Of a stretch of 64,000 bases of DNA, positions 58,223 through 64,000 are shown piece after piece. A program made the position numbers and the translations under genes. Below the pieces are notes generated by a model. It was not told the DNA's origin, ran no database searches, and saw only the letters and a program-made list of their open reading frames with translations. This DNA comes from Streptomyces sp. NBC_00285 (GTDB lineage Bacteria > Actinomycetota > Actinomycetes > Streptomycetales > Streptomycetaceae): positions 8,618,001 to 8,682,000 of the forward strand of contig NZ_CP108055.1 in assembly GCF_036174265.1 (NCBI RefSeq), written 5' to 3'. Positions within the stretch are counted from its first letter, which is position 1; each line of letters starts with the position of its first letter.

Positions 58223-59695
58223 ATGCGACACCCTCCGCGTTCAGCTCTTTTAGCCGCCGTCGGCGCGGTCGCCCTCATCGGGGCCGTGACCGTGCCGGTG
58301 GTCACGGCGTCCGGCGCCACCCCCGCCTGCTCGGTGGAGTACTCCGTCACCAGCCAGTGGGGCAGCGGTTTCCAGGGCTCCGTCAAAATCACCAACAACA
58401 TGGCTGCCGTCAGCAGTTGGAGCCTCGCCTTCGACTTCACCGGCGGCCAGAAGCTCACCCAGGGCTGGAACGCGAAATGGTCCCAGTCCGGCACGACGAT
58501 CACCGCGGCCAGCGAGAGCTACAACGGCTCGCTGGGCAGCGGAGCGAGCGTCAGCGCCGGATTCATCGCGTCCTCGTCCGGGAGCAACGCGGTACCCACC
58601 TCGTTCAAGCTCAACGGCACGGTCTGCAACACGGACACCGCGCCGTCCCCCACTCCGGATCCGACGGATCCTGAGGACACGGCTCCCCCCGTCCTGCGCG
58701 TCTCGGGCAACAAGTTCGTGGACACGAACGGCGGCACACGCCGGCTCCTCGGCGTGAACCGGTCCGGCGGCGAGTTCATGTGCGTCCAGGGCCGCGGCAT
58801 CTTCGACGGCCCGGTCGACGACGCCTCGGTGAAGGCGATCGCCGACTGGAAAGCGAACACGGTCCGCATCCCTCTCAACGAGGAGTGCTGGCTGGGCCTG
58901 TCCAACATCAACCCGGCCTACGCCGGGGCGAACTACATCAACGCCGTCAAGGACCTGGTGGCCAGGGTCAAGGCCCACGGCCTGACACCCGTGGTCGAAC
59001 TCCACTGGACCTACGGGCAGTACACCGGCAACTCCGCCGGCTGCTCCGACGTGCACGCCGGCTGCCAGAAGCCGATGCCCGACATGCAGTACACACCGGC
59101 CTTCTGGACCTCGGTGGCGAACACCTTCAAAGGCGACCGGGCCGTCGTCTTCGACCTGTTCAACGAGCCCTACCCGGACCGCGCCACCTCCACGACCACC
59201 CAGGCGTGGCAGTGCTGGCGGGACGGCGGCACCTGCCCCGGCATCGGGTACGAGGTCGCCGGTATGCAGGATCTCGTCGACAGCGTCCGGGGCACCGGCG
59301 CCACGAACGTGATCCTTGCCGGCGGGATCGCCTACTCCAACGACCTGAGCCAGTGGCTGACCTACAAACCCACCGACCCGGCGGGCAATCTCGCCGCCGC
59401 GTGGCACGTGTACAACTTCAACACCTGCTCCAACGAGAGCTGCTGGAACTCCACGCTCGCCCCGGTGGCCGCCCAAGTCCCCCTCATGGCGGGGGAGATC
59501 GGCGAGAACACCTGCTCTCACGGCTTCATCGACCAGGTCATGAAGTGGTTCGACGACCGCTCCCTGTCGTATCTCGGCTGGACCTGGAACACCTGGGACT
59601 GCTCCTTGGGACCGTCCCTGATCAGCAGCTACGACGGCACACCGACAGCGTTCGGCACCGGGCTGCGTGACCATCTGCGCGCCCTCAACGGATAA
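58223..59695 (+). CDS. Secreted endoglucanase (GH5) with N-terminal CBM2
   Basis: The ATG behind AAGGAG gives 490 residues. Signal peptide 1-31; CBM2 about 34-136 (C36/C135); Pro/Thr/Asp linker 137-156; GH5 from about 157. Catalytic residues: acid/base E315 in FDLFNEPYP and nucleophile E425 in MAGEIGE; also RIPLNEECW and WTWNTWDC. It cuts internal beta-1,4-glucan bonds. It lies 30 bases before GH6, so the two share one CebR-type controlled operon. Confidence 0.95.
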   Translation: MRHPPRSALLAAVGAVALIGAVTVPVVTASGATPACSVEYSVTSQWGSGFQGSVKITNNMAAVSSWSLAFDFTGGQKLTQGWNAKWSQSGTTITAASESYNGSLGSGASVSAGFIASSSGSNAVPTSFKLNGTVCNTDTAPSPTPDPTDPEDTAPPVLRVSGNKFVDTNGGTRRLLGVNRSGGEFMCVQGRGIFDGPVDDASVKAIADWKANTVRIPLNEECWLGLSNINPAYAGANYINAVKDLVARVKAHGLTPVVELHWTYGQYTGNSAGCSDVHAGCQKPMPDMQYTPAFWTSVANTFKGDRAVVFDLFNEPYPDRATSTTTQAWQCWRDGGTCPGIGYEVAGMQDLVDSVRGTGATNVILAGGIAYSNDLSQWLTYKPTDPAGNLAAAWHVYNFNTCSNESCWNSTLAPVAAQVPLMAGEIGENTCSHGFIDQVMKWFDDRSLSYLGWTWNTWDCSLGPSLISSYDGTPTAFGTGLRDHLRALNG

Positions 59696-59725
59696 CACCC
59701 GCGACCGAGAAGGAAACCCGCACTC

Positions 59726-61444
59726 ATGAGTCGTACGAGAACAGCGCTCCTCGCTGCCCTGGCGCTCGTCGCCGGGGCCTCCGGGACCGCGCTAGCCGTG
59801 ACCCCCGGGGACGTGGGCCTCGCCGCCGTCCCCTGCGCCGTGGACTACAAGGTGCAGAACCAGTGGGACACCGGCTTCACCGCGGCCGTCACCATCACCA
59901 ACAACACTGCGGCAAAGTCGAGTTGGTCCCTGAAGTGGTCGTACGCCGGAAACCAGAAGGTCACCAACTTCTGGAACTCCAAGATCAGCCAGAGCGGGAC
60001 CGCCGTCACCGCCGCCAACGAGAGCTACAACGGCACGCTCGCCACCGGCGGTTCGGTCAGCTTCGGCTTCCAGGGCACCTACAGCGGCACCAACGCCCTG
60101 CCGACCACCTTCACCCTCGACGGGGTGACCTGCAACGTCGACGGCGGCACCGGTCCCACCGATCCGGGCCCGACCGACCCCGGTACCCCCGGCACCCGGG
60201 TCGACAACCCGTACGCGGGCGCCAAGGTGTACGTGAACCCCGAGTGGTCCGCCAACGCCGCCGCGGAGCCGGGCGGCAGCCGCGTCTCCAATCAGCCCAC
60301 GGGTGTGTGGCTGGACCGGATCGCATCGATCAACGGCACCGGCGGCAAGATGGGCCTGCGCGCCCATCTCGATGAGGCGCTGAAGCAGAAGGGCTCGGGA
60401 GAGCTCGTCGTCCAGCTGGTCATCTACGACCTGCCCGGACGCGACTGCTCGGCCCTCGCCTCCAACGGCGAACTGGGCCCGACGGAGATCGACAAGTACA
60501 AGACGCAGTACATCGACCCGATCGCCGCGATCCTCGCCGACCCCAAGTACGCCTCGCTGCGGATCGTCGACACGGTCGAGCTCGACTCGCTCCCCAACCT
60601 CGTCACCAACGTCACGCCGCGGCCCACCGCGACCGCGAACTGCGACACGATGAAGGCCAACGGCAACTACGTCAAGGGCGTCGGCTACGCGCTCAACAAG
60701 CTCGGTGACGCCGCCAACGTCTACAACTACGTGGACGCCGGCCACCACGGCTGGCTCGGCTGGGACGACAACTTCTCCGCGACCGTCCAGACGATCAAGC
60801 AGGCGGCCACCGCCGAGGGCGCCACGGTCAACGACGTGCAGGGCTTCATCACCAACACCGCCAACTACAGCGCGCTGAAGGAGCAGAACTTCACCATCAA
60901 CGACTCCGTGAACGGCAAGTCCGTGCGCGAGTCCAAGTGGGTCGACTGGAACCGGTACGTCGACGAGCTCTCCTACGCCCAGGCCTTCCGGCAGGAGGCC
61001 GTGAACCAGGGCTTCCCCTCGGGCGTCGGCATGCTGATCGACACCTCCCGCAACGGTTGGGGCGGCTCCGCCCGGCCCACCGGTCCCGGTGCCATGACGG
61101 ACGTGGACACCTACGTCAACGGCGGCAAGCTCGACCGGCGTATCCATGTCGGCAACTGGTGCAACCAGTCGGGTGCGGGTCTCGGCGAGCGTCCGAAGGC
61201 CAGCCCGGCCGCCGGGATCGACGCCTACGTGTGGATCAAGCCTCCGGGTGAGTCCGACGGGTCCAGCTCCGCGATCGCGAACGACGAGGGCAAGGGCTTC
61301 GACCGGATGTGCGACCCGACGTACACCGGCAACCCGCGGAACAACAACAACATGTCCGGTGCGCTGGCGAACGCTCCGCTGTCGGGGCACTGGTTCTCCG
61401 CGCAGTTCCAGGAGCTCATGAAGAACGCGTACCCCGCGCTCTAG
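59726..61444 (+). CDS. Secreted cellulase of family GH6 with N-terminal CBM2
   Basis: The ATG behind GAAGGAAA gives 572 residues. Signal peptide 1-24; CBM2 about 34-137; linker GGTGPTDPGPTDPGTPGT; GH6 about 158-572. Signature residues are in VIYDLPGRDCSAL (D240), YVDAGHHGWLGW, GMLIDTSRNGWG and YVWIKPPGESDG. The long loops and Cys pairs fit a cellobiohydrolase acting from the non-reducing end, opposite to GH48. With GH5, GH48 and GH74 it makes a full cellulose-attack set. Confidence 0.95.
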   Translation: MSRTRTALLAALALVAGASGTALAVTPGDVGLAAVPCAVDYKVQNQWDTGFTAAVTITNNTAAKSSWSLKWSYAGNQKVTNFWNSKISQSGTAVTAANESYNGTLATGGSVSFGFQGTYSGTNALPTTFTLDGVTCNVDGGTGPTDPGPTDPGTPGTRVDNPYAGAKVYVNPEWSANAAAEPGGSRVSNQPTGVWLDRIASINGTGGKMGLRAHLDEALKQKGSGELVVQLVIYDLPGRDCSALASNGELGPTEIDKYKTQYIDPIAAILADPKYASLRIVDTVELDSLPNLVTNVTPRPTATANCDTMKANGNYVKGVGYALNKLGDAANVYNYVDAGHHGWLGWDDNFSATVQTIKQAATAEGATVNDVQGFITNTANYSALKEQNFTINDSVNGKSVRESKWVDWNRYVDELSYAQAFRQEAVNQGFPSGVGMLIDTSRNGWGGSARPTGPGAMTDVDTYVNGGKLDRRIHVGNWCNQSGAGLGERPKASPAAGIDAYVWIKPPGESDGSSSAIANDEGKGFDRMCDPTYTGNPRNNNNMSGALANAPLSGHWFSAQFQELMKNAYPAL

Positions 61445-61462
61445 CTGAGCCGGGTGCAGTGG

Positions 61463-61501
61463 GACTGCGGGTGCCGGTCCGTGAGGCTGGTCGCGCAGTT
61501 C
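61463..61501 (+). repeat. Short repeat downstream of GH6 (copy 2)
   Basis: It begins GACTGCGGGTGCCGGTCCGT and ends GGTCGCGCAGTTC, sharing GACTGCGGGT, GGTCCGT-like, GGCTGGTC and CGCAGTTC blocks with copy 1 at 54985-55018. ACTGCG and CGCAGT can form a stem. It sits 18 bases past the GH6 stop, so it may act as terminator or mRNA 3' stabiliser. Confidence 0.6.
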
Positions 61502-61539
61502 CCCGCACCCCCAAAGGAATCACGCCGCCCGGGGTCTGG

Positions 61540-62325
61540 TCAGTTCTCTCGAGCCAGGCCCCGGCGGATCGCGAACTCCACCGCCGAGTGGTCCCCGTCG
61601 GTTCGCTCCAGCTCATAGGGAACCGACGGGAGAAGCGGTGGCTGAGCCATGAAGCGGGGGCGCGTGCCGTGGTGCGGCTGGGCCGCGTGGACCAGGAAGG
61701 GATGGCAGAGGTAGACGTCCCCGGGACTGCCGGTGGCGTGTGCGAGCGGGCGGTGGGCCGAGGCCCGGTCGACCTCCGGGCCCAACTCCAGGAAGGACGC
61801 GCCCTGTTCGCCGTACGGCTCCAGGACCGGGGGGACGTCGAGGTGGGAGCCCACCCTGATACGGGTCGGGGCGTCGGCCTCGGTGACCTCGGTGAACAGG
61901 AACAGCATCAGCAGCGCGCGGTCCCTGGAGCGCAGGTTGGTGTGAAACAGGCCGGCGGGCGCATCCTCGGGGAGGTAGCTTCCCTCGATGTGCCAGCCCG
62001 CGTCGTCCGGTTCCTCGGCGTGCGGAAACCGCAAAGGGAAGGTGCCCAGCGAATAGCGGGACTGCCAGCGGTTCTCGCCCACCAGCAGGTCGAACGCCTC
62101 ATGCAGGGCAGGAGAGTTGGCGGCCGCCGCGAACGGGCCCTGCGCCATATCGGCCACCCACACCACGGGGTCCTTCCAGGAGGCCGGGTCCTCGGGGTCG
62201 TAGCCCGTCTCCCGCCACAGCAGCGACGCGCAGTGCTGGGCGACGCGGGGCGGAAAGGCTCCCTCGATCTTCACGAACCCGTCTTCGAGGAAGCGTTCCA
62301 TCAGTTCGTCGTCCATGGGCTCCAT
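61540..62325 (-). CDS. Phytanoyl-CoA dioxygenase-like protein (PhyH)
   Basis: The ATG at 62325 gives 261 residues; ATGs at 62316 and 62361 are alternatives with weak ribosome sites. MDDELMERFLEDGFVKIEGAFP and LGTFPLRFPHAEEPDDAGWHIEGSYLP, GLFHTNLRSRDRALLMLFLFTEVTEADAPTRIRVGSH, CHPFLVHAAQPHHGTRPRFMAQPP show the double-stranded beta-helix fold of Fe(II)/2-oxoglutarate oxygenases. The iron triad would be H-x-E (WHIEGS, where most have HxD) and the distal His with the Arg that holds 2-oxoglutarate. The substrate is unknown. It is divergent from the His-rich methyltransferase. Confidence 0.8.
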   Translation of the reverse strand: MEPMDDELMERFLEDGFVKIEGAFPPRVAQHCASLLWRETGYDPEDPASWKDPVVWVADMAQGPFAAAANSPALHEAFDLLVGENRWQSRYSLGTFPLRFPHAEEPDDAGWHIEGSYLPEDAPAGLFHTNLRSRDRALLMLFLFTEVTEADAPTRIRVGSHLDVPPVLEPYGEQGASFLELGPEVDRASAHRPLAHATGSPGDVYLCHPFLVHAAQPHHGTRPRFMAQPPLLPSVPYELERTDGDHSAVEFAIRRGLAREN

Positions 62326-62474
62326 GGGGCCATCGTGAAGGACAGGAACTCCCGGACGCATCCCATTTTCCTTTGCGTCCGCTTTGCCGTCCTTTTTGCC
62401 GTCACGGCAACATCGCTGGCCTCTTCGCGGTGCGTCGGCGCACGCTGTCGGCATCCCGAGGAGAGGCTGACACC

Positions 62475-63386
62475 ATGGCGCACGATCACGATCACGAAGA
62501 GCACGGTCACGGTGGCACCCACGGACAGCGGCACCATGACCACACCGACCTCGACTGGTCCAATATGGCCCAGCACCTGGAGACCCAGGCCGAGTTGTTC
62601 ACGCCCCTGTACGAGCGGGCCCTGGCCTGGCTCGGACACAAGCAGACCGAGCCGGGGCTGATCGTCGACGCGGGCAGTGGACCCGGGGTGCTGTCCTGCC
62701 TGCTCGCCGAGGCGTTCCCGGGGGCCAGGGTCGTCGCCGTCGACGGAGCCGAGCCGCTCCTGGATCGCGCCCTGGCTCGGGCCGCCCGGCTGGGCATCGC
62801 CGACCGCTTCGGCACCCTCGCCGGTCAACTGCCAGGAGTCCTCGAGGAGTTGGCCTACCCCGTCGATCTGCTGTGGGCCAGTAGGAGCCTGCACCACCTC
62901 GGCGACCAGCGGGCCGGAATCGCCACGTTCGCCGCACGGCTCGCCCGTGGGGGCACGCTCGCACTGATGGAGGGCGGGCTGCAGGCGCGCTTCCTGCCCC
63001 GGGACATCGGGATCGGCCGACCCGGACTCCAGGCTCGGCTCGACGCGCTGGAGGAGGGATGGTTCGCCGAGATGCGCGCGGGGCTTCCCGACGCGGTCGC
63101 CGAGGTCGAGGACTGGCCCGCGCTGATGGCCTCGGCGGGGCTGCGGCACACCGGTACGCGGAGTTTCCTGCTGGACCTGCCCGCGCCGACGACCGACCGG
63201 GCCCGTGCCTACATCGCCGCCTCGCTCGGGCGGCTGAGGGATGTCTTCGGGGAGCACCTGGAGCCGGACGACCGCGGGACCCTCGACCGTCTGCTGGATC
63301 CCGAGGACGCGGCGAGCGTGCACCGGCGGGCGGACGTGTTCGTGCTGGCCGCGCACACGGTTCACACCGCGGTGCGGACCGGCTGA
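62475..63386 (+). CDS. SAM-dependent methyltransferase with His-rich N-terminus
   Basis: The ATG behind GAGGAGAGG gives 303 residues. Residues 2-24 are AHDHDHEEHGHGGTHGQRHH, a possible metal-binding tail. Then LIVDAGSGPGVLSCLLAEAFPGARVVAVDGAEPLLDRALARAA is SAM motif I and post-I, followed by DLLWASRSLHHLGDQ and LALMEGGLQARFLP. It is a small-molecule class I methyltransferase. Divergent from the PhyH-like gene; the His tail might store zinc or nickel, but this is only a guess. Confidence 0.82.
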   Translation: MAHDHDHEEHGHGGTHGQRHHDHTDLDWSNMAQHLETQAELFTPLYERALAWLGHKQTEPGLIVDAGSGPGVLSCLLAEAFPGARVVAVDGAEPLLDRALARAARLGIADRFGTLAGQLPGVLEELAYPVDLLWASRSLHHLGDQRAGIATFAARLARGGTLALMEGGLQARFLPRDIGIGRPGLQARLDALEEGWFAEMRAGLPDAVAEVEDWPALMASAGLRHTGTRSFLLDLPAPTTDRARAYIAASLGRLRDVFGEHLEPDDRGTLDRLLDPEDAASVHRRADVFVLAAHTVHTAVRTG

Positions 63387-63763
63387 GGCCGGCTCAGCTC
63401 CCGGACGTGACGGCCGTGCCGGGGAACGGCGGATCCCCCCTCGGGACGCCCCGGCGCTCGGCTTCTGCGTCGACGGCTCGCCGGTCGCCGCCAAGGGTCC
63501 CGACGGATCGGTGCACGTCCGGGAGAGCGACACCTCCACCCTCCCGGCCGCGACCCTGCCGGCGGGGGCGGGCGGGCCCGGTGCTCGCCCCCGGATCCAC
63601 CCTGGACCGCACCGAGTTGGAAAGAGGGCTCACCGAGACACGGCGGCGGCGCTGTTCTCTCTCGGCCGACCGCCGCCGAACCTGCGGCACTTGACTTCGA
63701 GAACGCTCCAACTGATGTACTCCCTGGCGTCCACGGGACGACAACCGAACACAGGGGGAAACC
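63387..63763. other. 377-base stretch without a convincing gene
   Basis: A 6-bp hairpin (GCTGAG 63382-63387 with CTCAGC 63393-63398) overlaps the methyltransferase stop. Around 63460-63560 one plus frame reads LGFCVDGSPVAAKGPDGSVHVRESDTSTLP, faintly like a DUF397 end, but it has no start or ribosome site. A promoter for the SDR gene lies at 63691-63719. I see nothing else. Confidence 0.5.
63691..63719 (+). promoter_or_regulatory. Sigma70-like promoter for the SDR gene
   Basis: TTGACT (63691-63696), 17 bases, GATGTA (63714-63719), 45 bases before the ATG at 63764. The -35 is nearly consensus; GATGTA is an acceptable -10 for the main sigma factor HrdB. Confidence 0.45.
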
Positions 63764-64000
63764 ATGTCCGACTCACCGGTCGCGCTCATCACCGGCGGCG
63801 GCAGCGGCATCGGCGCCGCGGTCGCACGGCAACTGCTCGGCGCGGGGCACCGGGTGGCCGTCACCGGACGCGGTGAGCCGCGTCTGCGCGCCTTCGCCGA
63901 GGAACTGGGCAACCCGGACGGGCTGCTCACCTTCGTCGGGAACGCCGCCGACTACGACGACATCCGGTCGGCGGTCGACCGTACGCTCAAGGAGTTCGGC
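63764..64000 (+). CDS. SDR-family oxidoreductase, 5' part only
   Basis: The ATG follows AGGGGGAAACC. The visible 79 residues begin SDSPVALITGGGSGIGAAVARQLLGAGHRVAVTGRG, the NAD(P)-binding TGGGSGIG motif of classical SDRs, then DYDDIRSAVDRTLKEFG. The catalytic YxxxK lies beyond the window. Preference for NADP is suggested by the Arg in TGRG. Confidence 0.88.
   Translation, partial: MSDSPVALITGGGSGIGAAVARQLLGAGHRVAVTGRGEPRLRAFAEELGNPDGLLTFVGNAADYDDIRSAVDRTLKEFG

Noticed and set aside
63420..63700. Possible DUF397-like coding fragment
   Set aside because: The resemblance (GSVHVRES) is too short, with no start, no ribosome site and frame ambiguity. Left as intergenic.
1..64000. tRNA, rRNA, riboswitch and insertion-sequence search by eye
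   Set aside because: I saw no tRNA-like cloverleaf with a GGTTCGAATC-type T arm, no rRNA, no recognisable riboswitch core and no transposase. A covariance-model scan would be needed to exclude small RNAs.

Overview
This is chromosomal DNA of a high-GC actinomycete, almost certainly a Streptomyces. The signs are a strong third-position G/C bias, frequent GTG starts, many 4-base start/stop overlaps, an F420-type luciferase-like oxidoreductase, a SigB/F/G-type sigma factor, DUF574 and DUF5753 proteins, the actinomycete gas-vesicle gene order, and cellulases with CBM2 domains under CebR-type operators. I found no rRNA, tRNA, CRISPR array, insertion sequence or prophage.

Layout. 1-334: 5' end of an acyltransferase. 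481-5501: a tight run of four hydrolases (M55 D-aminopeptidase, M20 peptidase, S9 oligopeptidase, S66 LD-carboxypeptidase) that looks like a cell-wall peptide salvage operon. 5556-9041: a secreted alpha/beta hydrolase behind a palindromic operator, then small housekeeping genes. 9150-14457: stress-type genes mixed with eroded genes (an SDR reduced to its two ends, an NDH-2 N-terminus fused to a repeat tail) next to transketolase and a LigD-type polymerase domain. 14502-19790: a complete gas-vesicle operon, gvpO-A-F-G-Y-Z-J-L-S-K, apparently one transcript. 19844-24190: small membrane protein, methyltransferase, PAP2/lipid-kinase fusion, ABC-F ATPase. 24215-28354: baeRF2, DUF6158, CBS and DUF2795 proteins, the relic of a TPP enzyme, and a SigB-family sigma factor. 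Several promoters here and at 11.1 kb fit the SigB consensus GNNT-N14-16-GGGTAC/T, so the sigma factor may control its own neighbourhood.

28610-45899: a secreted protein, an aminotransferase-like protein without a visible PLP lysine, two metallo-beta-lactamase-fold enzymes and a DedA protein, a holin-like/alkaline-phosphatase fusion, a MoxR-type AAA plus zincin/VWA pair, osmC, a CorA-like transporter, a glycerophosphodiesterase, a solitary dnaK behind a partial HAIR box, an orphan NarJ-like protein, and a DUF574/DUF5753-HTH pair. 46100-50146: HTH regulator, pterin dehydratase, methyltransferase, and a WYL regulator divergent from two small unknown genes across a near-perfect operator.

50191-61444: a plant-cell-wall degradation island: rhamnogalacturonan lyase PL11, xyloglucanase GH74, cellobiohydrolase GH48, endoglucanase GH5 and GH6. 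GH48 and GH5-GH6 are divergent around a perfect CebR-type operator and a degenerate second copy. A short repeat sits downstream of GH48 and of GH6. 61540-64000: a PhyH-like dioxygenase, a His-rich methyltransferase and the start of an SDR gene that runs off the window.

Start sites, motifs and repeats were read by eye. Family names come from recognition of motifs and length, not from a search.
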